DNA of 64,000 nucleotides from Diplocloster modestus (GCF_019042245.1 NZ_JAHQCX010000021.1:1-64000); one strand, 5' to 3'; positions 53,466-63,129 are shown, counted from the first letter of the stretch. The notes: generated by a model from the letters alone, not told the origin. Numbers and translations: made by a program.

Positions 53466-54824
53466 ATGAGCAGGGCAACGGGGGAGAAACACAACGGAAC
53501 AGGCAATAAAAATCAGTGGGCCAGCAAACTGGGCTTTATTCTGGCAACGACAGGGGCGGCCATCGGACTGGGGAATCTGTGGAAATTTCCATATCTCATG
53601 GGAAAAAACGGAGGATTCTCGTTTTTGGTGGCGTACCTGTTTTTTATATGCGTTTTGGGATTGCCGGTAATGATCACGGAGATGTCTCTGGGAAGAAAGA
53701 CCGGGCATGATCCGGTCCAGGCCTATGGGGATGTCCACCCGCACGCGAAGATTGTGGGGGTGTTCGGAGTGCTGGCCGCTTTTATTATTCTGTCATACTA
53801 CAGTGTAATCGGCGGCTGGATTTTAAAATATTTTTTCAGCTATGCCACTACGTTACAGGCACCGGCAGATTTTGAAGCCTTTATCGGAAATGCCGGCGAG
53901 CCGGTATTCTGGCATTTCCTGTTTATGATGATGACGGCGCTGATCTGCTTTTTCGGTGTACGGGGAATAGAAAAAGCCAGTAAATTTATGATGCCTGCCT
54001 TATTCGTGATTCTATTGGTTATTGTGGTGAGAAGCGTCACTTTGCCGGGGGCATCCAAAGGGCTTGCGTTTATATTTTCCATCAAAGATTCAAAATTCAG
54101 CATCGGTTCCATCAATGCGGCGCTGGGGCAGGTGTTTTATTCGCTAAGCCTTTGTATGGGTATTACGATTACCTACGGAAGTTATCTGAACAAAAAAGAG
54201 AGTATTCCAAAGAGCTGTATCAGTGTGGCTCTGCTGGATACCTGCATGGCTGTACTGGCCGGAGTCGCGATCTTTCCGGCCGTATTTTCCTTCCAGCTGG
54301 AGCCAGGCCAGGGACCTAGCCTGATCTTCGGCACATTGCCTAAGGTATTCAGTGCCATCAAAGGAGGTTCCATCTTTGCTCTGCTGTTTTTCCTGCTGGT
54401 CTTTTTTGCGGCAGTGACCAGCGCTGTGGCATTGCTGGAGGTTACCGTATCATTTTTAATCGACAAATGGAAATGGAAGAGAGGATGGGCCGTCCTGATC
54501 GTGGCTGTCCTGCTGTTTTTGCTGGGTATTCCAAGCTCCCTGTCCTATGGGGTTCTCTCAGACTTTAAGATATTGAACTATAATTTCTTTGATTTTGTGG
54601 GGATGCTGACGGATAATATTCTGCTGCCGGTGGGCGGTATTTTGATGTGTTATTATATCGGATGGAAATGGAAACCCCAGTATCTGGTGGATGAGATCGA
54701 GCAGGAGGGAGTGCGGTTCCGCCTGAAGAAGCTTTGGATCTTCTGTATCCGTTTTATAACTCCCATTCTGGTACTGATCGTTACGATATCCGGATTTGCG
54801 GGTATTGCGAAAGTCATATTTTGA
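53466..54824 (+). CDS. Sodium-dependent transporter of the NSS (SNF) family
   Basis: A 452-residue membrane protein of the LeuT-like NSS family with the hallmark start WASKLGFILATTGAAIGLGN LWKFPY motif in two parts (GAAIGLGN and LWKFPYLMGKNGG), the unwound first helix that binds Na+ and an amino acid. About 11 membrane segments. AGGAGGTTACAC sets 53466; the open frame upstream has no site. The cargo, likely an amino acid, is not evident. Confidence 0.9.
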   Translation: MSRATGEKHNGTGNKNQWASKLGFILATTGAAIGLGNLWKFPYLMGKNGGFSFLVAYLFFICVLGLPVMITEMSLGRKTGHDPVQAYGDVHPHAKIVGVFGVLAAFIILSYYSVIGGWILKYFFSYATTLQAPADFEAFIGNAGEPVFWHFLFMMMTALICFFGVRGIEKASKFMMPALFVILLVIVVRSVTLPGASKGLAFIFSIKDSKFSIGSINAALGQVFYSLSLCMGITITYGSYLNKKESIPKSCISVALLDTCMAVLAGVAIFPAVFSFQLEPGQGPSLIFGTLPKVFSAIKGGSIFALLFFLLVFFAAVTSAVALLEVTVSFLIDKWKWKRGWAVLIVAVLLFLLGIPSSLSYGVLSDFKILNYNFFDFVGMLTDNILLPVGGILMCYYIGWKWKPQYLVDEIEQEGVRFRLKKLWIFCIRFITPILVLIVTISGFAGIAKVIF

Positions 54825-54835
54825 GCAGGTGCCGC

Positions 54836-55027
54836 ATGATAAGAGCAGCAATAATATCGGATACCCATAATGTACTGAGGCCGGATGTCATGGGTATTTT
54901 AAAAGAATGTGATTATATCATACATGACTCCTCCGGGATGATTTGGCCTATAGGAATTCATCCGGCCTTCATCCCGGGGGTCACACCTTGTAGAGCAGCT
55001 ATATTAAGTCAGTATTTTATTCCATAA
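54836..55027 (+). pseudogene. Metallophosphoesterase (YfcE type), N-terminal remnant
   Basis: The frame begins MIRAAIISDTHNVLRPDVMG and KECDYIIHDSS, which is the first metal motif (D-x-H) of small YfcE-type phosphodiesterases, then departs from the family after about 35 residues and ends at 63 residues. The remaining metal motifs are lost, so it is a truncated gene. Confidence 0.7.
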
Positions 55028-56933
55028 CCCGGATGGCATGATAGCCTTCATGAACGGCAGTCAGAATCTTTCTGGGCGCTTCTGCGTCCCCGATGACTGT
55101 CATATCTTTGACCGCACTTTCCAGAGCTGTTTCCAGCTGATTATTCGCCTTGTAACCGGCAGCGATCATTACGGTATCACAGACAATGGACGTTTCTTTG
55201 CCGTCCTTTACGTATGTAACGCTCTCAGGCGTGATGCGGGTTACTTTCGCACCGCAGATGGCGGGGACGTTCCGTTCTGCCAGCATGGCGCGCAGCGCCT
55301 GATCATTATTCAGACAGTGGTCGGCGGTAGCCAGTATATCATCCAGCATTTCGATAATCGTCACTTCATCCGCTGTCTCTTTCATATAAGCGGCAGCTTC
55401 ACATCCGACTAATCCTCCCCCGATGACAACCACTTTCTTACCGGGCTTTTTCTGTGCGGTCAGATAGGCGTTCGCTGAGGCGGCGTGCTCGATGCCGGGG
55501 ATCGCAGGCATGACCGGCGTGGAGCCTGCTGCCAGAATGACCTTGTCAAATTGGCCGGCTGCCACTTCTTCTGCGGTTGCTTCTTTTAGGAGACGCACGT
55601 TCACGCCCAGCTTATGGATCTGTCTTTCCATATAGATTATCAGGCGCAGGACGTCATGCTTGAACGTGGGAGTTCCCGCAGCCCACAGATTGCCGCCCAG
55701 TCTTCCGGTTTTTTCCCAGAGTTCCACGTCGTATCCCCTTTTTGCTGCTGTCATGGCCGCGGACATTCCTCCGGGGCCGCCGCCGATCACCAGCACTTTT
55801 TTGGAAGTGCCGTCCGGTTTCGGAAGGGCATACTCTTTTTCCGCGTAGCACAGAGGATTTACCGCGCAGTAGTAGTGTTTGCCGGAGAAGCCAGCCAGCA
55901 GGCATTCGTTACAACCCACGCAGGGGGTGATATCTTCGATCGCGCCTTCTTTTACCTTATTGGCCCAGTGGGGATCCGCCAGCATCTGATGAGCCAGAAC
56001 CACATAATCGGCGATGCCGTCTTTGATCACTTCTTCCGCCTTTTCCGGGTCAAAAAGTTTTCCCTGGCCAAGGACAGGGAGGCTCACTGTATTCTTTACC
56101 GCTTCCACAATGCTTAACTGATGTCCTTCGGAAGCGTATACGGTAGAGATTGCTTTATACCAGGCCTCATAGCAGCCGACATCCACATGCAGTGCGTCGA
56201 TTCCGGCATTTTCCAGGATCTTCGCCATCGCCAATCCTTCCTCCAGCTCCCGTCCGCCCTCGACACCGTGATATGGCGTGAACTTCACCAGGATCGGGAA
56301 ATCAGGTCCCACATTTGAGCGGATCGCCTGAATACATTCCAGTGTAAAACGCATCCGGTTCTCCAGGGAACCGCCGTACTCATCAGTCCTTGTATTCCAT
56401 TTGGAAGACTGGAACTGATCAAGCAGATAACCGCCGTAAGCGTGCAGCTCCACGGCATCCGCGCCGGACATTTTCGCAAGGGAGGCGGAGTATCCTACTT
56501 TATCTGCCAGATAGTGAATATCTTCCACAGCAAACGGTTTGCACTTCAACTGAGGGAACCAGAAAGCAGGACAGTCACCGGCGGAATAAGGAGGGGTAAA
56601 GGGATCGGTAAACTGCTGCCGGCCCAGTCCCGGTGAGAGCTGAACACAGACCTTAGAGCCATAATGATGGCAGCGGTCAATCAGCATATTCAGACGTTCC
56701 ACATGATGGAAATTACTGAGTTCCGTACAGGGCCTCGGTTCATACTTTGTAGACACTACGTTGGCGCCTGTGATAATCAGCCCGGTCCCCCCCTTCGCGC
56801 GCTCCATAAAGTAATGAATGGCATCAATGTTGTAAGCGCCGTCAGCTTCCCCCGTAGTACCCATGGGCCCCATTACAATACGGTTTTTCAATTTCATGGA
56901 GCCGATCTGAGTTTTTTCAAACAATTTGGACAT
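55017..56933 (-). CDS. NADH:flavin oxidoreductase / 2,4-dienoyl-CoA reductase family enzyme
   Basis: A 638-residue flavoprotein. An OYE-type TIM barrel with FMN (residues about 1-325) is followed by a [4Fe-4S] motif (CVGCNECLLAGF then CAVNPLC, about residues 335-358) and a FAD/NAD(P) domain with GGGPGGMSAAM and GGGLVGCEAAAYM. This build fits clostridial enoate reductases, BaiH/BaiCD-type steroid reductases and FadH. The substrate, an unsaturated acid or steroid, cannot be chosen. It is divergent from a TetR gene with a shared operator. Confidence 0.93.
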   Translation of the reverse strand: MSKLFEKTQIGSMKLKNRIVMGPMGTTGEADGAYNIDAIHYFMERAKGGTGLIITGANVVSTKYEPRPCTELSNFHHVERLNMLIDRCHHYGSKVCVQLSPGLGRQQFTDPFTPPYSAGDCPAFWFPQLKCKPFAVEDIHYLADKVGYSASLAKMSGADAVELHAYGGYLLDQFQSSKWNTRTDEYGGSLENRMRFTLECIQAIRSNVGPDFPILVKFTPYHGVEGGRELEEGLAMAKILENAGIDALHVDVGCYEAWYKAISTVYASEGHQLSIVEAVKNTVSLPVLGQGKLFDPEKAEEVIKDGIADYVVLAHQMLADPHWANKVKEGAIEDITPCVGCNECLLAGFSGKHYYCAVNPLCYAEKEYALPKPDGTSKKVLVIGGGPGGMSAAMTAAKRGYDVELWEKTGRLGGNLWAAGTPTFKHDVLRLIIYMERQIHKLGVNVRLLKEATAEEVAAGQFDKVILAAGSTPVMPAIPGIEHAASANAYLTAQKKPGKKVVVIGGGLVGCEAAAYMKETADEVTIIEMLDDILATADHCLNNDQALRAMLAERNVPAICGAKVTRITPESVTYVKDGKETSIVCDTVMIAAGYKANNQLETALESAVKDMTVIGDAEAPRKILTAVHEGYHAIRVME

Positions 56934-56976
56934 AGGATCTCCACCTTTCTTGAGTATTACTATAGTTATATAAATG

Positions 56977-57023
56977 TATTACTGCGGTAATAATATTATA
57001 GAATATTGTTATTTTATTGTCAA
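56977..57023 (-). promoter_or_regulatory. Consensus promoter with TetR-type operator for the reductase gene
   Basis: On the minus strand, TTGACA (plus 57018-57023) and TATAAT (plus 56995-57000) have a 17-base spacer. Directly after the -10 is the palindrome TATTACTGCGGTAATA (56977-56992), well placed for a TetR dimer to block transcription. Confidence 0.88.
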
Positions 57024-57127
57024 TATATTTCTCTGGTGGATACGGATGATTTTTGCTATACTGTCCTTATGTTTAGAATTGGCAGAAAAAAAGAAGTGCC
57101 GCGGCAAGTGCGGTATCGGAGGAAATT

Positions 57128-57715
57128 ATGGCAGAATCAGCAACAAAAGAAATGATTATTGAAAAAGCCAATCAGCTTTTCCAGGAAAAAGGTTACAACC
57201 AGGTAACCATCCAGGACATCTGTGAAGCCTGTGAGATCACAAAAACCACATTTTATTATCATATGAAATCCAAGGACGACCTGATTATCAATAACTACGA
57301 TATTATCACAGAAAATCTGACTCAGCTGATGGTATCCCTGATAGCAGCCGACAACTATTGGGAACAGTTATGGATGTGTTTTGAAGTCCTGATCCGGGAA
57401 TCCGTCCGCTATGGCCAGGACCTCTACAGCCAGCTCTTCATCGTCAACCTGAAGGAAGACCGCGGAAGCTTTGATTTACGGGAAGACCTGACCCGCATTG
57501 CGGTATCCGTTATCCGAAAAGGCCAGGAAACAGGCCAGATCCGGAACCAAAACCCGGCTGAACAGCTCTATGAAGCATCAGCCTATCTATTCACCGGTTA
57601 CGAAATCACCTGGTGCATCAAGAACGGAAACTTCGACTGGATGCAAAATACCCGAAGATCGCTGGAAGTGATGTATGATATACTGCCGGAGCTGCGATAT
57701 GATATAGACGAATAA
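57128..57715 (+). CDS. TetR/AcrR-family regulator
   Basis: A 195-residue regulator. The N-terminal helix-turn-helix reads YNQVTIQDICEACEITKTTFYYHM. The C-terminal ligand domain shows no close match. It is read divergently from the reductase gene, whose promoter overlaps a fitting palindrome, so it probably represses that gene until substrate binds. A GC-rich hairpin (CCGC/GCGG) lies just before its GGAGG. Confidence 0.92.
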   Translation: MAESATKEMIIEKANQLFQEKGYNQVTIQDICEACEITKTTFYYHMKSKDDLIINNYDIITENLTQLMVSLIAADNYWEQLWMCFEVLIRESVRYGQDLYSQLFIVNLKEDRGSFDLREDLTRIAVSVIRKGQETGQIRNQNPAEQLYEASAYLFTGYEITWCIKNGNFDWMQNTRRSLEVMYDILPELRYDIDE

Positions 57716-57743
57716 TCGGAGCGCAGCGAAAAATTTAAAAACT

Positions 57744-57849
57744 GAACGGGACAGGAAAGCGAAACTTCATTGTCCGGTACACAGTCTGCTCCCTAGGGCT
57801 GAAATTGTGCCGGACAATAGAATAAAAGTTTCACGATCCTGTCCCGTTC
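57744..57849. terminator. Bidirectional nested palindrome between convergent genes
   Basis: Nested arms pair across about 106 bases: GAACGGGACAGGA (57744-57756) with 57837-57849, GAAAC with GTTTC, and TTGTCCGG (57770-57777) with CCGGACAA (57810-57817). Loose T-rich tracts follow on both strands. It separates the TetR gene from the MFS gene and probably ends both transcripts. Confidence 0.75.
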
Positions 57850-57932
57850 GTATTTTATGTTTTATCCTCCGGCGTTTTCCATGTCGCAGAACTTCCGTCC
57901 GGAGACCGGGAGAGTTCCGATAGGAAAGATAC

Positions 57933-59195
57933 CTACTGGGCTTTCTTTGCCTTACGGATCAGGATCTGCGTCCCGTAATTCAGCAGCAGGCCCACAACAG
58001 CTAACGCCACACATACCCAGAAGATCGCTTTATACTCGGCGGCTCCGGGATTGTCTCCCATCATTTTACCGAATACGGTGAACATGAACGCGTCCGGAAG
58101 GAAACCGATGAAGCTGACGATACCGGCGGCTGTACCGATATATTCGTTGGGAATATCAAGCTCCGTCATCGGCACAAAGTAAGTACCACGCATCATATAG
58201 ATCACAAACGATGCGGCAAAGCCGATGATGATGGAGACCACCGCCATGTGATTCCCGGCCGGGGTGATCGTGAAGGCGGCCATAGCCACGATCAGCAGGA
58301 TAAAGGCTCTGGTCAGGAACTTGGTGGCGGATTTTAATTTATCCACCAGCACTCCGGCGAGAGCGGCGGCCAGGAACGGCAGCAGATAGAGCCGGACACT
58401 GGATAAGGAGGCAGCGACTCCTGTATCCACACCCATAACGGAGGTCCAGTAGGGCACCAATTTTCCAAGGCCCGCACCGCTGACACAGTAGGCGCAGAAG
58501 ACCATCAGACCCACCATCCAGATCGCCGGCATTTTGCAGACATACGCAAGGCCGTGCATCAGATCGCCGAAACTGACCTTCTCTTTCTTCTGGGAAGCAG
58601 AAGAATTGGGAATGAACAGGAAGGAGAGAACGGCAGCCACGAAATAGATTATGGAATAGTAGATGATGATATTGCGCACACCGGTGAGGTCAGGGGAAGC
58701 CTTGTAGATCAACCAGGTGCCCAGCTGGCTGTAAACGAACGCAAACAGTCCGAAGCCGGCCTCCCGGAATCCGAACATCCGGCCCTGCTCGTCGTCGGAG
58801 CCCAGCAGTTTGACCGCCTTGATCATGGCAGGCCAGTATGTGAATACTGTTGAGAATCCGTAGATCAGCATAATGGCCATCAGCTGCGGGTAGGAAGGAA
58901 ATGTGGCGAACCAGATGCCGGCGGCGCCGGTAATGGCCAGGGATATGCAGATCAGCCAGCGTACATTGAACTTATCGGCCAGCAGCCCGCCGAAGAGGTA
59001 AGCGATGGAGCTTACGATACCCAGAACCGTCATCAGATTACCCATCTGCAGGTTGCTGATTCCAAAGGCGGCCTGCAGATCGTCGTAAAAGGAATATTGG
59101 ATATAGGGCAATATGTATACGATACCGCCGCCGACACAGATAATAAACAGGACCAACCATTTTTTTGACAATAATGAACTACTCTTTTCTCCCAT
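57933..59195 (-). CDS. MFS transporter
   Basis: A 420-residue membrane protein with 12 membrane segments. Loop 2-3 has GGLLADKFNVRW, the A-motif, and the fifth segment region holds FGFREAGFGLFAF. It follows the nucleoside hydrolase gene by 36 bases on the same strand, so it is likely to carry a nucleoside or base. GGAGGAT sets the start. Confidence 0.88.
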   Translation of the reverse strand: MGEKSSSLLSKKWLVLFIICVGGGIVYILPYIQYSFYDDLQAAFGISNLQMGNLMTVLGIVSSIAYLFGGLLADKFNVRWLICISLAITGAAGIWFATFPSYPQLMAIMLIYGFSTVFTYWPAMIKAVKLLGSDDEQGRMFGFREAGFGLFAFVYSQLGTWLIYKASPDLTGVRNIIIYYSIIYFVAAVLSFLFIPNSSASQKKEKVSFGDLMHGLAYVCKMPAIWMVGLMVFCAYCVSGAGLGKLVPYWTSVMGVDTGVAASLSSVRLYLLPFLAAALAGVLVDKLKSATKFLTRAFILLIVAMAAFTITPAGNHMAVVSIIIGFAASFVIYMMRGTYFVPMTELDIPNEYIGTAAGIVSFIGFLPDAFMFTVFGKMMGDNPGAAEYKAIFWVCVALAVVGLLLNYGTQILIRKAKKAQ

Positions 59196-59231
59196 AAGTA
59201 AGAATCCTCCTTCTCTTTTTAAATACAGGCT

Positions 59232-60167
59232 TTAACAGCAGGAACTGCTTTTGAGCATATCCACGAACCAGCGCCAGAATCCTTCAATATCTATGTCCAC
59301 TGCCGCGTGTACATTCGGCTCCTTCTCCTCCACGCCGTGGAAATCGGCGATCGTCATTCCCCGTGTGATGGTCCCTTCGGTCTCCACAGTCATGAAGAAA
59401 TCTTTGGTGGTGATCAGATCCGGCCGTACGATGCTGGCCAGCGCGATCACGTCGTGAAGATTCGGATCATCCCCTCCGATCTCGGTTTTCCGCCGTTTCA
59501 TGAAATCGAAAATGCGGGAAACCAGATCCCCATAGGGGGTCTTCACGGAAGCGGTTTCGTCCACCACCCAGTCAGGAAGTTTGGGCTTTAAGGTAACATC
59601 CAGTCCAATCATGGTCATCTCGATTCCGGAGTCAAAGACGATTTTGGCCGCATCGGGATCGTTGTAAATATTAAACTCACTGGTCATAGTCATGTTTCCG
59701 CCCCATACTCCCCCGCCCATTATAGTTATCTTGCGGATCAGGGGAATGATGTCTGGATGCCTGGTAATCGCCAGGGCCAGATTCGTCAGCGGTCCTACCG
59801 CCAGAAGCTGCAGCTGCCCTTTTTCTTCCAAAGCATGACGGTAGATCACTTCCCAGGCAGGCTCATCCAGAAACCCGTGGGGGGATACGGGCAGAATGAC
59901 ATCGCCAAGACCGGTATTGCCATGGCTTTTTGCGACGGTCAATTCATGTACGAGCGGTTTTTCGGCTCCTTTTGCCACCGGAAGGTCATAGCCCAGGTAG
60001 CTTACGACATTGCGCGTGTTCTGGCTGGTCTTGTCAAGTGTTACGTTTCCACAGACGCTGGTAAAGGCTTTAATATCGAGCTGGTCCTGGTGCAGCAGCG
60101 CCGCTGTGATGCAGATCGCATCATCCGTTCCGGTATCGACGTCAATGATGATAGGAATTCGTTGCAA
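59232..60167 (-). CDS. Inosine/uridine-preferring nucleoside hydrolase
   Basis: A 311-residue cytoplasmic enzyme. The N-terminus carries the calcium-binding motif IIDVDTGTDDAICITAAL of the IunH family. TIMGGGVWGGNMTMTSEFNI forms the ribose/base pocket, and HDVIALASIV has the second metal ligand. It hydrolyses nucleosides to ribose and base. AAAGGAGG precedes it. A LacI-type operator lies upstream. Confidence 0.93.
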   Translation of the reverse strand: MQRIPIIIDVDTGTDDAICITAALLHQDQLDIKAFTSVCGNVTLDKTSQNTRNVVSYLGYDLPVAKGAEKPLVHELTVAKSHGNTGLGDVILPVSPHGFLDEPAWEVIYRHALEEKGQLQLLAVGPLTNLALAITRHPDIIPLIRKITIMGGGVWGGNMTMTSEFNIYNDPDAAKIVFDSGIEMTMIGLDVTLKPKLPDWVVDETASVKTPYGDLVSRIFDFMKRRKTEIGGDDPNLHDVIALASIVRPDLITTKDFFMTVETEGTITRGMTIADFHGVEEKEPNVHAAVDIDIEGFWRWFVDMLKSSSCC

Positions 60168-60243
60168 TGCAGATACCTCCTTTAATAAATTGGATTTGAT
60201 AAATTGTTCTTGAAAAAGTAAAACGATTGATGTAAAATGATAT

Positions 60244-60260
60244 ACGTAAAACGTTTGCGT
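60244..60260 (-). promoter_or_regulatory. LacI-type operator upstream of the nucleoside hydrolase
   Basis: ACGTAAAACGTTTGCGT is a near-perfect dyad around AACGTT, 77 bases before the hydrolase start, in its promoter region. It resembles PurR/CcpA-class LacI-family sites. The LacI gene starting at 63951 is one candidate regulator, but unlinked genes are equally possible. Confidence 0.6.
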
Positions 60261-60317
60261 AACTTAATATTAGACGAAGTGTTTTTATTTGTCAAGTAAT
60301 TTATACTTTACAGCATC

Positions 60318-60367
60318 CCTTAATGCATGCCCTTCGGGCGGGGTCGCAGCATAGCTGCTCCATAAGG
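60318..60367 (+). other. Structured non-coding segment with three stems
   Basis: CCTTA (60318-60322) can pair with TAAGG (60363-60367) around two hairpins: GCCC/GGGC with a TTC loop and GCAGC/GCTGC with an ATA loop. Overall a small three-way form upstream of the osmoprotectant genes. No known RNA family is recognised. Confidence 0.4.
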
Positions 60368-60493
60368 TATAGTTAGAATTTGTTGATTGATTTTTCATTG
60401 CCATGTAAAATGAATGAGATGTATAACGTTTGTAAATTGGAAAAACATGCGGAAGGAACAGGCAGGAAAGACCGTATGAAATGGAGTGATGAG

Positions 60494-61135
60494 ATGGAAG
60501 AGATTGTTTTATATCTGGCCAGCCATAAGGGAGAGATTCTGCGGGCAGCTGTGGAGCATATCACCCTGTCCGGTCTGGCGGTGCTGATCGGATTCGGAAT
60601 ATCACTGGGAATCTGTATCCTGGCCGTTATGAAAGATGCCGACATGGATAAGGTGATTAACCGGATCAGTTTTTTCAGACTGATTCCCGGCGTGGCCATT
60701 CTGGTGGTGGCGATGCCGGTTCTGGGCGTGGGCTTCCTGCCCGCCCTGTGTACGCTGACCCTGGTGACGATCCCTTCCATATTGGTGAATCTCTATGCCG
60801 GCATGAAGAATATCGCCGCAGACACGATGGAAAGCGCTGTGGGGATCGGGTTGTCCAGAAAGCAGATTCTCTTCCAGGTACAGCTGCCCATGGCAAAACC
60901 CTTTCTGCTGTTAGGGATCCGAACTGCCATCGTGGACGCGGTGACCATCGCTGCGGTGGCCTCCTTGATGGGCGCTGGAGGGCTGGGAAGATATGTGATG
61001 ACAGGGCTCGCGGTCAATGATTACCGGCTGGTGGTGATCGGCGGTGTTCTGATCACGGCTATGGCGCTGGCCGGCGAGATCCTTTTTGGATGGATGCAGC
61101 GGTCGTTGGAATACAAGTATACAGGGCGGCATTAG
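60494..61135 (+). CDS. Osmoprotectant ABC importer permease (OpuCB type)
   Basis: A 213-residue membrane protein with about five segments and the EAA-like loop MESAVGIGLSRKQILFQVQLP. It belongs to the glycine betaine/carnitine/choline importer permeases. I pick 60494 after TGGAGTGATGAG; 60476 is an alternative six codons upstream. Gene order permease, binding protein, ATPase, permease marks an OpuC-like operon. Confidence 0.88.
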   Translation: MEEIVLYLASHKGEILRAAVEHITLSGLAVLIGFGISLGICILAVMKDADMDKVINRISFFRLIPGVAILVVAMPVLGVGFLPALCTLTLVTIPSILVNLYAGMKNIAADTMESAVGIGLSRKQILFQVQLPMAKPFLLLGIRTAIVDAVTIAAVASLMGAGGLGRYVMTGLAVNDYRLVVIGGVLITAMALAGEILFGWMQRSLEYKYTGRH

Positions 61136-61160
61136 AGGTGCCGCAGGACTGGAGGTAATG

Positions 61161-62048
61161 ATGAAAAAACAGGTACTCAGCTTATTAATCATTCTGGTCA
61201 TTTTAGCCGGACTTGCTGGATGTAAAGGGAAAACAGCGGAAAACACGGTAAAAATCGGGTCCAAGGATTTTACGGAATCTTTCATTGTGGCAGAGCTCTA
61301 TGCGCTGGCCCTGGAACAGGAGGGCTTCGGGGTGGAGCGGAAATTCAACCTGGGAGGCACCAATGTCACGCAGGAGGCGATGGAGAAGGGAGACCTGGAT
61401 CTCTACCCGGAATATACCGGAACCTGTCTGCTCAATGTCCTGAAGGAAGAGCCTATAAAAGATCCGGAAGAACTGTATGCGCATGTGAAGGCAGAATATG
61501 AGGCAAATTATGGGATGACTCTGCTGGACGCGTCCGCGGCGAATAATTCCCAGGGGCTGGTCATAACCCGGAGTATCGCAAAACTGTATGGCATACAGAC
61601 GATTTCCGATCTGCAGAAAAACGCCTCTTTGATACGGTTCGCCTCTCAGGGGGCATTCGAGGAAAATGCGGACGGTATGCCGGCGCTGACCGGAACTTAC
61701 GGAGAATTTACTTTCCGGTCGGTTAAGTTCTATGATAACGCGATCAAATACGAACTGCTGAAAAATGATAAAGCGGATCTGGCGGTTGCATTTACCACAG
61801 ACGGACAGCTTACCGATCCTGATTTTGCACTGCTTCAGGATGACAAGGCGGCCTGGCCTTCTTACAACATCGTGCCGGTTATCCGGCAGGATTCCCTGGA
61901 GAAGCATCCACAGATAGAGGAGGCGTTGAACCGGGTCTCGGCTGCGCTGGATACGGAAACCATGCAGCAGTTGAATGCGAAAGTGGACCTGGATAAAGAA
62001 GAGCCGGAGGATGTGGCGGCCGAATTTTTTAAGGAAAATCTGAACTAG
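61161..62048 (+). CDS. Osmoprotectant-binding lipoprotein (OpuCC type)
   Basis: A 295-residue extracellular binding protein. The lipobox is LAGC (about Cys21). The mature part has KIGSKDFTESFIVAELYALA and DLYPEYTGTCLLNVL, typical of quaternary-amine binders of the OpuAC family. Upstream GGAGG with five-base spacing favours 61161 over the adjacent ATG at 61158. Confidence 0.92.
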   Translation: MKKQVLSLLIILVILAGLAGCKGKTAENTVKIGSKDFTESFIVAELYALALEQEGFGVERKFNLGGTNVTQEAMEKGDLDLYPEYTGTCLLNVLKEEPIKDPEELYAHVKAEYEANYGMTLLDASAANNSQGLVITRSIAKLYGIQTISDLQKNASLIRFASQGAFEENADGMPALTGTYGEFTFRSVKFYDNAIKYELLKNDKADLAVAFTTDGQLTDPDFALLQDDKAAWPSYNIVPVIRQDSLEKHPQIEEALNRVSAALDTETMQQLNAKVDLDKEEPEDVAAEFFKENLN

Positions 62049-62061
62049 CGGAGGGTTTGGG

Positions 62062-63129
62062 GTGCAGGATGTAATATTGGAATTTCAACATGTGGACGCC
62101 GGATATCCGGGTCAGAACAGGCAAATATTGAAGAATATCAGCTTCCGGATTATACAGGGGGAATTTATCACAATTCTGGGAAATTCCGGTTCCGGGAAAA
62201 CAACGCTGCTGAAGCTTGTAAACCGTCTGATCAGTCCTGCCGGCGGCCGGATCTTATTTAAGGGCGGGGACATTGCACAGGGAACACCCGAACAGCTGCG
62301 CAAGAACATGGGGTATGTGATTCAGCAGGCGGGCCTGTTTCCGCATATGACGGTGGCGGAGAATATCGCTGTGCTGCCGAAAGTATTAAAATGGAACAAA
62401 AACACCATCAACGCCCGGGTGGATGAACTGCTGTCCATGACGAAGCTGCCTTCGGACAAAGAATTTAAAAACAGGCATCCCTGGCAGCTCTCCGGCGGGC
62501 AGCAGCAGCGGGTGGGGATCGCCAGAGCCCTTTGCACGGACCCGGATATCCTGCTGATGGATGAACCCTTCGGGGCATTGGACGCGGTGACCAGAAAGGA
62601 ACTTCAGCAGGAATTAAAACAGCTCCATCATACCTTTGGTAAAACTATCTTATTCGTAACCCATGACCGGCAGGAGGCGATCGACCTGGGTGACCGGGTG
62701 ATGGTCTTAAATGACGGTGAGATCAGCCAGTTTGATACACCCCGCCGGCTGATTATGTGTCCGGCCAACGAAGCCATCCGGAATTTGTTTCATGCGGATA
62801 CGGCATTGAAAAAGCTGAGTTATTTTAAGGTGAGTGATTTTGCAGATCTGCTGAAAGAAGAACAGGACGGCGGGGCCAGATCGGTAGAATGGGATATGCC
62901 GATGGAGACGGTACTGGACTGCATGCTTCAGGGGCAGGAGCGGGTTTTGGTGTACCGGGAAGGGATCTATATGGGAAGTTTTCGGCATAGGGATCTGATT
63001 CAGGCAGATGGGTATACAGAAAATCAGGCAGATAGGTATACAGAAAATCAGGCGGATGGTTATATAGATGATCAGTCAGATGATTATACTAATAATCAGG
63101 AACGCGGACAGACAGGTGAAATGGTATGA
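62062..63129 (+). CDS. Osmoprotectant ABC importer ATPase (OpuCA type) with repetitive tail
   Basis: A 355-residue ATPase with Walker A GNSGSGKTT, Q-loop VIQQAGLFPHMTV, signature LSGGQQQR, Walker B LLMDEPFGALD and switch FVTHDRQEA. It starts with GTG after GGAGGG. The C-terminal CBS-like regulatory region is short, and it ends in an unusual repeat (YTENQADRYTENQADGY and more) coded by tandem 24-base units, probably disordered. Confidence 0.92.
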   Translation: MQDVILEFQHVDAGYPGQNRQILKNISFRIIQGEFITILGNSGSGKTTLLKLVNRLISPAGGRILFKGGDIAQGTPEQLRKNMGYVIQQAGLFPHMTVAENIAVLPKVLKWNKNTINARVDELLSMTKLPSDKEFKNRHPWQLSGGQQQRVGIARALCTDPDILLMDEPFGALDAVTRKELQQELKQLHHTFGKTILFVTHDRQEAIDLGDRVMVLNDGEISQFDTPRRLIMCPANEAIRNLFHADTALKKLSYFKVSDFADLLKEEQDGGARSVEWDMPMETVLDCMLQGQERVLVYREGIYMGSFRHRDLIQADGYTENQADRYTENQADGYIDDQSDDYTNNQERGQTGEMV

